DNA of 64,000 bases from the NCBI RefSeq assembly GCF_010671565.1, contig NZ_JAABOQ010000006.1, positions 186,001-250,000 of the forward strand, given 5' to 3'. Origin of the DNA: Spongiivirga citrea (lineage in GTDB: Bacteria > Bacteroidota > Bacteroidia > Flavobacteriales > Flavobacteriaceae). This document shows positions 37,109 to 46,900 of this stretch, in pieces (positions within the stretch are counted from its first letter, which is position 1; the number at the start of each line of letters is the position of its first letter). The notes beneath the pieces were generated by a model. That model was not told where the DNA came from, did not search any database, and saw only the letters and a program-made list of their open reading frames with translations. A program made the position numbers and the translations under genes.

Positions 37109-37699
37109 TTACTCTCTTACTTTACCTGTAAATACGCTTATTTTAGGATTGATTGGATTTCCATTAGACCGTCGCATGGTAACCACCTGCCCTGTATGGT
37201 AAATTGCATCGGCTATTGGACCGTTAATCATATTCCAAAATGGGAATTCTGATGTCTGCCCTCCTCTATCAAAAACAACTTTCATATTGGCTACATCATC
37301 GGATGTTTTATCGCGCATTAAAAGTGCTGCTTCATTTAAATTGTCAAGTGTCATTTTCCGTAATTCGCCATAACTGTATTTAGATAGATCTTCGCCTCTG
37401 CCATTTGCAGTGCTCGTTGGTCCATTTTTAATCACGTTTGTTAAACCATAGATATGTTGTAAGGTTTCCATTATATTTCTAGCATCATCACTTGGTTTAT
37501 AAGCTAGATCTTCCTCTTTTAAGTCTTTTGAAGCCCAATAATATCTAAATCCTAAACCTTCTATCATTCGTGCAACCATATTTCCAGATGAAAAAGTATC
37601 AGGTGCTGTCGGAATTTCTTTCAATGGAAGTTGAGCTTCTTGTGCTGCCATAAGCTGTATGATGAATAGATTAATAAATAGGACAATTATTTTTTTCAT
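37109..37699 (-). CDS. Secreted DinB-like protein
   Basis: The 196-residue protein has a signal peptide (about residues 1-19, ending MAAQ) and then a four-helix DinB-like domain (the MVARMIEGLGFRYYWA and ARNIMETLQHIYGLT helices, and DAIYHTGQVVTMRR near the end). DinB-type folds often hold a metal through three histidines; here H87 (LQHIYGL) and H167 (IYHTGQV) are visible and a third is not obvious. An exported DinB-like protein is uncommon, but I recall similar ones in Bacteroidota. It stands alone, with a -7 box (37727-37720) in front. Confidence 0.78.
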   Translation of the reverse strand: MKKIIVLFINLFIIQLMAAQEAQLPLKEIPTAPDTFSSGNMVARMIEGLGFRYYWASKDLKEEDLAYKPSDDARNIMETLQHIYGLTNVIKNGPTSTANGRGEDLSKYSYGELRKMTLDNLNEAALLMRDKTSDDVANMKVVFDRGGQTSEFPFWNMINGPIADAIYHTGQVVTMRRSNGNPINPKISVFTGKVRE

Positions 37700-37719
37700 T
37701 TTCTTGTTTTTAGAGTTAT

Positions 37720-37727
37720 CAAAGATA
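37720..37727 (-). promoter_or_regulatory. -7 box of the DinB-like gene
   Basis: The minus strand reads TATCTTTG, a perfect -7 match 20 nt before the ATG. No -33 TTG is seen at the right spacing. Confidence 0.4.
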
Positions 37728-37767
37728 AACTAGTTTTCAATAGTGCTAATCCCTGAAAAGTGGGTAT

Positions 37768-37802
37768 TAAAAAACCCATAAGCTTATTTACTTATGGGTT
37801 TT
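37768..37802 (-). terminator. Terminator of the minus-strand ABC permease/peptidase gene
   Basis: An 11-bp perfect stem (37772-37782 with 37791-37801) with an 8-nt loop is followed by T on the minus strand (complement of 37769-37774). It begins 22 bp past the permease/peptidase stop. Confidence 0.75.
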
Positions 37803-37823
37803 CTCATTAAAACTATCTAGACG

Positions 37824-40800
37824 TTATAATTTCCTCCTGTTATCGTTAGAGTTTGTATCGATTAATTTATTATATGGATCGACGCCAACCTCAACTGGTT
37901 TTTTGTCAACTATAATGGTAAGCTTGTTATTAATTTGAGTCACCTTATGTTTTTGCAAATAAAGCTCTACCTCTTTTAGATTGCCTTCCTCATCTTCTTC
38001 CTCACCGAAAATTCCAATATCGACATAATCCGCCAGTTTTACTGATAGCTCAGGTTTCCTCATTTTTTCAGTTTTGTAAGTCAGGGTATCACCTTCTTTT
38101 TCACCATAAAAGCGCTTGCCCTTTTCATCATTGCGATATTTACTTACATTAAACTCCATATCAATCTGATATTTACCATTGTCAAGCTCGGTTGAAGTAA
38201 CATCTACGGTTTTATTTTTATATAAAGTGATGGTCTCAAACATATCTTTTATAACATACTGCAAAGAATCGGGCGTGACAGCTTTAATATGATTTACCAT
38301 ATCGATCGATGTTGTATAAGGCGCTTCTTGAAACTTCACTTTTTCCACATAATCTTTCAATGCGTTATTCAAGGTTTTCTCTCCGATATAATCACTTAAC
38401 GCATAAAATATCAGTGATCCTTTTTGATAGCGAATGTATCCTTGTCCGTCATTATACATTAGTGGTTTTTCGCGCTTTTGTTCAAAGGTTCTTCTCAATA
38501 AATAATCATCAAGTGCTTTTTTCAAGAATTTTCTCATTTTTCTCTTTCCTTGCTGATGCTCCAGCACCTTTAAGGAAACATATTCTGATAAACTCTCAGA
38601 CAACATGGTGGCTCCTAATACATCAGCCCCAATTACTTGATGTGCCCACCATTGGTGAGCCACTTCGTGTACAGTAATGGCAAATGGGTAATCAACACCA
38701 CCTTCTTCGCTGTCATCTACATCAGCAATAAAACCTGCATCACCAGCATATGGAATCGTATTTGGGAACGATTGTGCAAAACTTCCGGACGGAAACTCTA
38801 CTATACGCAATTGTTTATGTTGGTAGGGACCAAAATTCTCAGAATTATATGCTAAAGACGCTTTTAGGCCTTTCATAAAACGCTCAATATTATAATCGTG
38901 CCATTCGTGGTGATATATTTCTAAGTTCACATCTTTCCATTTATCACGAACTACCTTATATCTAGCAGAGTTATAGGCAAAGAAATTCAATATTTTACTA
39001 TCCATTTTATAGTGGAAATAACGCCGACCGTCTTCTACCCATTCTTTTTGCAAATAACCAGGTGCGATTGCTATTTGGTCTTCAGAAGTACTTACGGTCG
39101 TTTCGAAATCAATCCAATCTGAATCGCTTCGTATATACGTATTGGTCAATGCTGTAGAATCAGATGGATGTGGCTTCAGCTCATTAGGTGGTAAATCGTA
39201 TTTCTTGCGTGTTTTATTATCACGTAATTCACCTCCGTCGCTATACCCCAATGTCGGGAAAATCGAAAAGTTGTTAATGAACGTGCCATTTTCTTCTACC
39301 GGTGAATTTCGGCGTAACGATGTATTTGACTCATTTTCGACGGTAATACTAAGTCCAAGTGTATCGCCAGGCAATAAAGGTTGTTTCAACCTATAAATAT
39401 CAAAATTATACAACGTATCTTCAGATACCAATGTATTCTCCCTATCAAAATTAAAAGTGCTCGGGTAGCTGTTATGATTCAAGAAAATACTATCGATTGC
39501 CTGATCAGTCTTATTGATCATAACATACTCGGCACTGGCCTTAAAATCTCTGGATTTAGGATAGATATTCATATCAGCTTTTACCGACACGATTCTTGGC
39601 TGTAAAGCACCTTGATACTTTTTATAGGTCTTTTCCCATTCGACGTTTTGAAGTTCACGTTCTTTAGACGAAGTTCGTTCGTTTTCGATGTTATTCTCAT
39701 AATAAATTCTAAAACCCATAGTCAAAAAACTAACAAAGAACAATACGAAAGCAGCAACTGTTATTCCTTTAAATCTGGACTTAGCAATAGCCAATCTTTC
39801 TTTAAAAGAATGAGGTAAACCTCGAACCCAAAATAGCGTAGTCATCACTAATAAGGTTAAGCCACATAAGGTCCAATAACTTCTATAAATTAAGAATCGC
39901 GATAGAGAACCATAGTTGGTCATATCGGTATAACTAAAACCTCCTCCTTGGTTATACTTAAAGATTGCCTGCTCAATGCCAGCTAAGCTTAAAAACGGTA
40001 AACCAATTACAATCACTAAAAGAATAAACAAGCCTAAATATGGATTACCAACAAGCGTTTGAACAAACATTGCTAAAAATGCCCAAATAATAAAGACTAT
40101 GAAGTTCAACACATAAAGCTCGAACATATAATGCCATATCTCAAAAGAACTAAAGCCCTGTGATATTTGATAAATAAGACCGGAAACCATTATTACAGTC
40201 AATAACAGTAATTGCATTTTCAATAATGCTAAAAACTTCGAACCAAATAATGTCCAGTTTGGAATTGGTGAGGCATCTACCAAATGGTTGACTCTAGCAA
40301 TTTTACCACGATGCACCAACATACCTGCATATAAAAATGTACAGATAATAATGGAAAGGTAAAAAGCATCACCCTTGTCTAGCATCTTCCAGGTCATAGG
40401 CAAGGTCTTTGTTCCAAATAGATTTCCAACCTCTGAAATATTAATTACTATAAAAATCAAACCTATAAACACGATGCATATGAAAGGCCAGCTTTTGATG
40501 ATATACTTAAAATCGGTATTAGACAGCCTCCAAGTGGTTCTTAAATTCTGAAGAAAAGAATAGTCCAATTGTACTTTTGGAAGGTTAATTCGAGTAATCC
40601 CTCCAAAATTGCTTTTTGTAGATCGTTCTCCTTTTTGTTTTCTAAAAGAAAAAGAAATGGCATTTTGGCTAAAACTGAACACCCTAAATACTAGTCCAAA
40701 AATCAGTGAAGCAACACCTAGCCAGATTAATCGGTTATATATGATAACGCCTTTAATAGGAAGCTGTAATTCATTTTTTTCGGAAACGGTCCAGTACTTT

Positions 40801-41471
40801 GTATAATAATCAGATGCAGAAAAACCAAAAGGATCCATTAATGCGCCCATATAGCGATTATCTGGATTTGTAATAAGGCCATCTAAAAGATCCCTTCCAA
40901 AAACTATAATTACAGCCACTATAAAACCGGCGGCAATATTTCTTGTAAATGTTACCACTGCAAAAATGATCGCACCAAATAGAACAATGTTTGGTAATGC
41001 GTAAACACCAAAGGCTGAGACGTATGACTGAAAGTTAAACCCAGTTACGATATCTGGGTTAGTACCTGGCAACCTAAAACCTATGAAAACACCTAAGGCA
41101 ATGCAGAGGACAACAATCGAAACCACAAAAACTCCACTAAAGAACTTTGCAAATAAATAGTTGGCTTTAGTAAAAGGATACGAATACAATATAGTATGCA
41201 TCTCGCTCTTATAATCTCTATAAATAGCAACACCAATTATTGAAGGAAAAAGGAATATAATTAGAGTAGCGAGACCATTAATTGCTCCCATAATTCCAAT
41301 GGGAGAGTTCACAATATTGGCTGATCCAGTTGTAGCAGTTACAGAATCAAATATACCAGCCGAAGCTGCTGCAATAAGTATTGACAACAAGAAAAATATA
41401 GCAGCATATATATAAAAGGCAGGTCGTTTAAACCAATACCTTAGTTCGTTCATGAATATGGTAGAAAACAT
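37824..41471 (-). CDS. ABC permease fused to M1-family metallopeptidase domain (module 1)
   Basis: A 1215-residue membrane protein with an ABC-2 type permease region in two halves (about 1-280 and 320-590, roughly twelve helices), then a periplasmic M1-like peptidase domain from about residue 620. The zinc site is HEVAH at H935, E936 and H939, with a likely third ligand E959 in LSESLSEY. A Tyr-containing RYQKGSLIFYAL segment follows near residue 1010. I do not see the exopeptidase motif GxMEN in the 35 residues before HEVAH; SFAQSFPNTIPYAG stands there. It follows the ABC ATPase gene by 35 bp. A paralogue lies at 43928-47512. The family is known as ABC permease/M1 aminopeptidase but its substrate is not established. 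Confidence 0.9.
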   Translation of the reverse strand: MFSTIFMNELRYWFKRPAFYIYAAIFFLLSILIAAASAGIFDSVTATTGSANIVNSPIGIMGAINGLATLIIFLFPSIIGVAIYRDYKSEMHTILYSYPFTKANYLFAKFFSGVFVVSIVVLCIALGVFIGFRLPGTNPDIVTGFNFQSYVSAFGVYALPNIVLFGAIIFAVVTFTRNIAAGFIVAVIIVFGRDLLDGLITNPDNRYMGALMDPFGFSASDYYTKYWTVSEKNELQLPIKGVIIYNRLIWLGVASLIFGLVFRVFSFSQNAISFSFRKQKGERSTKSNFGGITRINLPKVQLDYSFLQNLRTTWRLSNTDFKYIIKSWPFICIVFIGLIFIVINISEVGNLFGTKTLPMTWKMLDKGDAFYLSIIICTFLYAGMLVHRGKIARVNHLVDASPIPNWTLFGSKFLALLKMQLLLLTVIMVSGLIYQISQGFSSFEIWHYMFELYVLNFIVFIIWAFLAMFVQTLVGNPYLGLFILLVIVIGLPFLSLAGIEQAIFKYNQGGGFSYTDMTNYGSLSRFLIYRSYWTLCGLTLLVMTTLFWVRGLPHSFKERLAIAKSRFKGITVAAFVLFFVSFLTMGFRIYYENNIENERTSSKERELQNVEWEKTYKKYQGALQPRIVSVKADMNIYPKSRDFKASAEYVMINKTDQAIDSIFLNHNSYPSTFNFDRENTLVSEDTLYNFDIYRLKQPLLPGDTLGLSITVENESNTSLRRNSPVEENGTFINNFSIFPTLGYSDGGELRDNKTRKKYDLPPNELKPHPSDSTALTNTYIRSDSDWIDFETTVSTSEDQIAIAPGYLQKEWVEDGRRYFHYKMDSKILNFFAYNSARYKVVRDKWKDVNLEIYHHEWHDYNIERFMKGLKASLAYNSENFGPYQHKQLRIVEFPSGSFAQSFPNTIPYAGDAGFIADVDDSEEGGVDYPFAITVHEVAHQWWAHQVIGADVLGATMLSESLSEYVSLKVLEHQQGKRKMRKFLKKALDDYLLRRTFEQKREKPLMYNDGQGYIRYQKGSLIFYALSDYIGEKTLNNALKDYVEKVKFQEAPYTTSIDMVNHIKAVTPDSLQYVIKDMFETITLYKNKTVDVTSTELDNGKYQIDMEFNVSKYRNDEKGKRFYGEKEGDTLTYKTEKMRKPELSVKLADYVDIGIFGEEEDEEGNLKEVELYLQKHKVTQINNKLTIIVDKKPVEVGVDPYNKLIDTNSNDNRRKL

Positions 41472-41506
41472 AGATAATATCTTAATAAATTAAAACTAAA
41501 TATTGA

Positions 41507-42394
41507 TTAAGCGCCTACTGATTCCCCTTCTTTTAAGGCGATAAAATAAACGTCGTCCAATTGTGGTTTGGCATTTTCAAAATCCGAGGCGGGTTTTTCT
41601 AATGCATGTACACGAATATTTAGTGTATTATCTTGATTGTAATTAGATGATAATATGTTGTATGAAGCTTCCATCGACTCCAAATCATCCCGCTCGATTA
41701 CCTTAGTCCATATTTTTCCATCCAATTCCGCAGTGGCTTCCATAGGAGTGGTATGTTTTAAAATACGGCCACCGTTTAAAATCGCCATTTCATTACAAAG
41801 CTCTTTTACATCCTCTACAATGTGGGTTGAAAATATTACGGTACTATTTGTACCAACTTCGCGCAGTACATTTAAAAAGCGGTGACGTTCCGCCGGGTCT
41901 AATCCAGCGGTAGGCTCATCTACAATAATCAATTTCGGATTATTTAATAACAATTGCGCAATACCAAAACGTTGTTTCATACCACCAGAATATCCAGCAA
42001 CATTTTTCTTTCTTACATCATAAAGATTAGTGATTTCAAGTACTTCCTTTACCAAAGTTTGTCTATCAGATTTGGTTTTAACACCTTTTAATGTGGCGAA
42101 GTAATCTAATAGGGCTTCGGCAGACATTTTAGGATACACTCCAAATGTTTGAGGAAGATACCCCAATACCTTTCTTAATGACATTTTATCTTCTAATACA
42201 TTAATATCACCAAAAGAAATCGAGCCTGAATCTGGGCTCTGTAGCGTGGCAATCGTCCGCATAAGCGAAGACTTTCCCGCTCCATTGGGTCCTAGTAACC
42301 CAAACATTCCCACGCCTATTTCAATATTCACATTGTCGATAGCTTTTACTCCATTGCCATAGGTTTTGGAGAGGTCTTTAATGATAAGTTTCAT
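41507..42394 (-). CDS. ABC transporter ATP-binding protein (module 1)
   Basis: The 295-residue ATPase energises the permease-peptidase fusion encoded next. It has Walker A GPNGAGKSS, signature SGGMKQR, Walker B LIIVDEPTAG and the switch histidine in STHIV. After the nucleotide-binding domain (about residues 1-215) comes an 80-residue C-terminal extension that may contact the permease. It is closely related to the ATPase at 43024: both share the DLSKTY-type start, MFGLLGPNGAGKSSLMRTI and KVLGYLPQ. It is the first gene of its operon. Confidence 0.93.
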   Translation of the reverse strand: MKLIIKDLSKTYGNGVKAIDNVNIEIGVGMFGLLGPNGAGKSSLMRTIATLQSPDSGSISFGDINVLEDKMSLRKVLGYLPQTFGVYPKMSAEALLDYFATLKGVKTKSDRQTLVKEVLEITNLYDVRKKNVAGYSGGMKQRFGIAQLLLNNPKLIIVDEPTAGLDPAERHRFLNVLREVGTNSTVIFSTHIVEDVKELCNEMAILNGGRILKHTTPMEATAELDGKIWTKVIERDDLESMEASYNILSSNYNQDNTLNIRVHALEKPASDFENAKPQLDDVYFIALKEGESVGA

Positions 42395-42582
42395 ATGTAT
42401 TTTGCAATTAATGTAGTTAGTTTAAAAATATCTGCTTTAGAAATTTGTTATTGGACTAGTTTAACCGGCTTTTGTTACATAAAAATTAACTTTTATTTAA
42501 AATAGACGCCATTACTCTTTAAATAATAAGGCCAAGCAGTTTTAACTCTTTAAAAAGATGCCTATTTTCGTCATAAGAAAAC

Positions 42583-42657
42583 GAAGCGTTAGCTCAGTTG
42601 GTTCAGAGCACTGCCTTGACAGGGCAGGGGTCGTTGGTTCGAATCCAATACGCTTCA
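42583..42657 (+). tRNA. tRNA-Val (anticodon GAC)
   Basis: A complete cloverleaf: acceptor GAAGCGT/ACGCTTC with discriminator A, D arm GCTC/GAGC, anticodon stem CTGCC/GGCAG around TTGACAG (anticodon GAC, reading GUC and GUU), and T arm GTTGG/CCAAT with loop TTCGAAT. CCA is not encoded. It lies in the gap between the two divergent ABC modules and has its own terminator. Confidence 0.95.
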
Positions 42658-42667
42658 CATTAAGCAC

Positions 42668-42698
42668 AATCCCAAGGGCATATACCCTCGGGATTTTT
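42668..42698 (+). terminator. Terminator of tRNA-Val(GAC)
   Basis: An 11-bp stem (42668-42678 with 42685-42695, one mismatch) with loop catata is followed by five T. It starts 10 bp beyond the tRNA. Confidence 0.8.
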
Positions 42699-42743
42699 GT
42701 TTTTCGCGGCCCAAAATCAAAGGTTTTGAAGGCGGAGAAAGGC

Positions 42744-42777
42744 AAAAAATCCCGAAAACCTGATAAGGCTTGGGATT
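42744..42777 (-). terminator. Minus-strand terminator-like hairpin
   Basis: Arms 42748-42753 (aatccc) and 42772-42777 (gggatt) pair with a partly paired interior. On the minus strand T follows (complement of 42744-42749). No gene is seen upstream of it on that strand within the gap. It shares its AATCCCAAG beginning with the tRNA terminator 75 bp away. Confidence 0.4.
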
Positions 42778-43023
42778 GTATTTGCAGTAGTGAACCGATT
42801 TTGGATCATCTTTAGATAATCCAATCCAATTCAAAACCTCATTTTTTTCAAGAAACTCTTGATCCTAAAAGGCTAATTTTACTGCTCCCGCCAAAAATTT
42901 TATTTCCCTAGCAAAACCAATGCACGTCAGGGCATTACTTACTTTAACAAAACAATAAGATGACAGGTATTGTAACTTAATGTATTTTGGATCGTCATAT
43001 TTCCAACTAATTAAAACAATCCT

Positions 43024-43908
43024 ATGAGCCATTTAAGTATCAACAATCTTTCAAAAACTTATCCTAACGGTGTAAAAGCACTTGATAATGTAAGCATAGA
43101 ACTCGAAAACGGCATGTTCGGACTACTTGGCCCGAATGGCGCTGGGAAGTCCTCTTTAATGAGAACTATTGCTACCCTACAGGATGCGGATACAGGCTCA
43201 GTCACCTTAGATGATATTAATATTTTCACTCAACCTGAAGAACTACGAAAAGTACTTGGTTACTTACCTCAGGAATTTGGGGTCTACCCAAGAATATCTG
43301 CAGAGCAACTGCTAAATCACCTTGCTATTTTAAAAGGTTTCACCAATGGTAAAGAGCGAAAAGAAATGGTAAAATATTTGCTCGATAAGGTAAATCTTTA
43401 TGATAAAAGAAATAAGAGTGTAAAAGGCTTTTCTGGTGGAATGAAACAGCGAGTAGGTATTGCCCAAGCTTTAATTGGGAACCCAAAGCTTATTATAGTA
43501 GATGAACCTACTGCCGGACTAGACCCTAGTGAGCGCAATCGTTTTTACAACTTACTTGCTGATGTTGGTAAAGAAGTTATAGTCATACTTTCTACGCATA
43601 TCGTTGATGATGTGCGCGAATTATGTACCAAAATGGCGATAATGGATCAAGGGCAAATCGTGTATCAAGGTGCACCTCAAGAATCACTTGATGAACTAAA
43701 AGGAATGGTATATCAAAAAATTGTTTCTAGAGATTCTTTAGAAGAATATGCCGTTAACTACTCAATTATATCCAATAAAATGGTGGGAGGTCAGCCTGTT
43801 ATTCACATTTTAAGTGAAACAGATCCTGGAAACGGATTTGAACAAGTACGGCCAAATCTTGAAGATGTGTTCTTCTCGAAAATAAACACTGCAAACACAC
43901 TTGTTTAA
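43024..43908 (+). CDS. ABC transporter ATP-binding protein (module 2)
   Basis: The 294-residue ATPase has Walker A GPNGAGKSS, signature SGGMKQR, Walker B LIIVDEPTAG and the STHIV switch, with an 80-residue C-terminal extension as in its paralogue at 41507-42394. Long identical runs between the two proteins (for example around Walker A and the KVLGYLPQ segment) mark them as paralogues. It is followed after 19 bp by its permease-peptidase partner. Confidence 0.93.
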   Translation: MSHLSINNLSKTYPNGVKALDNVSIELENGMFGLLGPNGAGKSSLMRTIATLQDADTGSVTLDDINIFTQPEELRKVLGYLPQEFGVYPRISAEQLLNHLAILKGFTNGKERKEMVKYLLDKVNLYDKRNKSVKGFSGGMKQRVGIAQALIGNPKLIIVDEPTAGLDPSERNRFYNLLADVGKEVIVILSTHIVDDVRELCTKMAIMDQGQIVYQGAPQESLDELKGMVYQKIVSRDSLEEYAVNYSIISNKMVGGQPVIHILSETDPGNGFEQVRPNLEDVFFSKINTANTLV

Positions 43909-43927
43909 CCACTAACCACCATTTATT

Positions 43928-46900
43928 ATGTTTAAGACTTTCTTTTTTGGCGAACTACGCTATTCGTTGCGACAACCAATGGTGTATATATTTTTATTAA
44001 TTATTGGTCTTCTCGTTTTTGGAGCAACCGCTAGTGATAATGTCACTATTGGCGGAGCTGTGGGTAATGTTTATAGGAATTCTCCATACACCTTAGGACA
44101 ATATACTTCTATAATGACGCTTTTTGGGTTACTAATGGCCACGGCGTTTTTTAACTATGCTGCATTGCGTGAGCATAATCACAACTTTAACGAAATTCTC
44201 TTTACCACACCCTTAGGTAAGGCTGGGTACTTTTTCGGTCGATTTTTCGGGGCACTTATTTTAGGAACTGTGCCTATGCTCGGAATTTTTTTAGGAATGA
44301 TTATTGGCACCTATGTGGCTCCTGTCGCTGGCTGGGTAGATGCAGAACGCTACACTTCATTTACTGCGGAAATGTTTATCAACAACTATTTCTTGTTTAT
44401 ACTGCCCAATATGTTTTTTGCCGGTGCAATTATCTACGGACTTGCTAAAAAATTCAAGAGTACCGTTATCTCATTTGTGGGTTCATTAATCATTGTAGTT
44501 GTATATGCGCTTGCAGGAAGTTTAACTTCAGATATTGAAAATGAAACCATTGCCGGTTTGACCGATATATTCGCTATCAGCACATACGATATCACTACCA
44601 AATATTATACATCGGTAGAACGAAATACCTTAAGTCCTGGTTTTAGTGGTTTACTTTTGTATAACCGATTGCTCTGGGTCGGGATTGGAACTATTATTTT
44701 ACTGTTATCCTATTTCAGTTTCTCATTTAAAGAGAAATCTAAAAAAGTAAAAAAGACGGTCGAAGCCAAAGTTGTAAAACCAATTACAGCATTTAGTTTA
44801 CCTAAAGCAACTTCGTCTTTTAGTGCAAAAACTGAGTGGCTGCAGTTTAAAAGCTTTTTCGCTGTTAACTTTTTAAGCATTGTAAAAAGTGTTCCGTTTA
44901 AAATTTTATCACTTTTTAGTGTCATTATTATTATTGGTGATTTTGTTGCTGGGTTTGAATATTTTGGTTTGAAATCGTACCCACTTACCTATAAAATGTT
45001 GGATTTAATTAATGAGAATGCTGAAATATTTGTAACTATTATTGTCGTGTTTTTTAGTGGCGAATTAGTCTGGCGCGACCGCGGTAGCAAGATAAACGAG
45101 GTAATCGATGCCACACCCCACACCTCATTTACATCGCTAGCTGCCAAGGCCATTTCCTTAGTTGGCATTGCATCAATCATCCACATTGTTCTTATATTCT
45201 TTTCGGCTTTATATCAGCTGTTAAATGGATTTACCAGGGTTGAATTTGACGTTTATTTCCTTGATTTTCTATATGGTAATTTCCCACTATATATGGTAAT
45301 GTCCGGTATTATGATTTTTGTTCAAGTACTGCTGAACAATAGATATGTAGGTTATTTTATTGGCCTACTGTTGGTTTATGGTACTAGAATTGTTTTTTCG
45401 ATTATTGATGTCGAAAGCAATATGTTATTGGTATTTGGAGGCCCCTCTATACGCTACTCTGATATGAATTCGTTTGGACCAGGACTAAAAGGTGCTATTT
45501 GGTTTAATTTATATTGGATGTTGTTCTCATTAGTATGCCTATTTCTAGCAGGTATACTTTGGAATAGAGGTTTACTGACCGGGCTTTTTGATAAGATAAA
45601 ACATGCCAAAAAGAACATTTCTAAACCAATAATTGCTGGTTTCGCATTAAGTTTAGCCGCATTTATTACTGTAGGCTCATATGTATATTACAATACGCAA
45701 GTATTAAACACCTACCGCACTAGCGATGTTCGTGAAGAGCTTGCTGTAAAATACGAGAAGACCTATAAAAAATATGATGGCATCCCGATGCCTAAAATCA
45801 CCGATGCTAAGTACAATATCGATATTTTCCCTAAAGAGAGAAACGCAAAGGTTAATGCAAAATTGGTACTTACTAATGAAAATGAGGTTGCGATAGACTC
45901 ACTTCATTTTATCTTGGATGATGACTGGGAGACTGAGTTGCTTATACCTAATTCAACGAAAGTACTATATGATGAAGAGTTTGGCTATGTCATTTACAAA
46001 CTAGAAAGCCCATTACAACCAGAACAATCGCTGGCTATTGAAATTAAGAACAGCTATACGACCAAAGGTTTTAAAAACACTCGAGGTAGCGCTAGTATTG
46101 TTAATAATGGTACATTCTTAAATAATGGTGAAATATTACCAAGTTTTGGCTATCAAAAAGGAGGTGAAATTTCTGATAAGAATACTCGAAAGAAGTATGG
46201 CTTGCCTCCCAAAGACAGGACACCAGCACTATCTATTCAAGATACCACCTTACTTCGCAAAAACTACATTACCGATGGTACAGGTGATTACATAAATGTA
46301 GAAAGTGTGATATCTACTACTAGCGATCAAGTTGCTATAGCTCCTGGTTCGCTCATTAAAAAGTGGAAAAAGGATGGCCGTAGTTACTATCATTACAAAT
46401 TAGATCAAGCTTCCCTGAATTTTTATTCATTCATCTCTGCTGACTTCAAAATTGCTTCTAGAAAATGGAATGGAATTGATATAGAGGTCTATTACGACGA
46501 AAAGCATCCTGAGAATGTAGAACGAATGTTAGATGCTGTGCAGCGTAGCTTGGAATACTATACTAAAAATTTCGGTCCTTATTATCATAAACAGTGTCGC
46601 ATTATCGAATTCCCAAGATATGCATCATTCGCCCAGGCATTTCCGGGTACCATGCCATATTCCGAAGCCATTGGCTTTGTGATTGATCTAGAAAACGAAA
46701 CCGAAAACAATGTTGTAGATGCTGTAATTGCTCATGAAATGGGGCATCAGTATTGGGCACATCAATTGTTAGGAGCAAATATGCAAGGCGGAACAATGCT
46801 AAGTGAAAGTTTTGCTGAATATTCCTCTTTAATGACTATGAAAGGTATTTCTAAAACTCCTATGAAGATGCGCGAGTTTTTAAAATATGATCATGATCGA

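Larger units (their letters stand above)
42658..43023. other. Gene-free gap between tRNA-Val(GAC) and the second ABC module
   Basis: This 366-bp gap holds the tRNA terminator and a second, minus-strand terminator-like hairpin. Beyond 42780 I see no protein gene and no clear promoter match, although expression of the ABC module that follows would require one. Confidence 0.55.

Noticed and set aside
42583-42780. Integration site of a mobile element at tRNA-Val(GAC)
   Set aside because: No integrase gene and no second copy of the tRNA 3' end are visible in the window; the neighbouring genes look resident.
42558-42815. Open frame of 85 codons across tRNA-Val(GAC)
   Set aside because: It reads through the tRNA and its terminator, has no family resemblance, and the tRNA explains the sequence.
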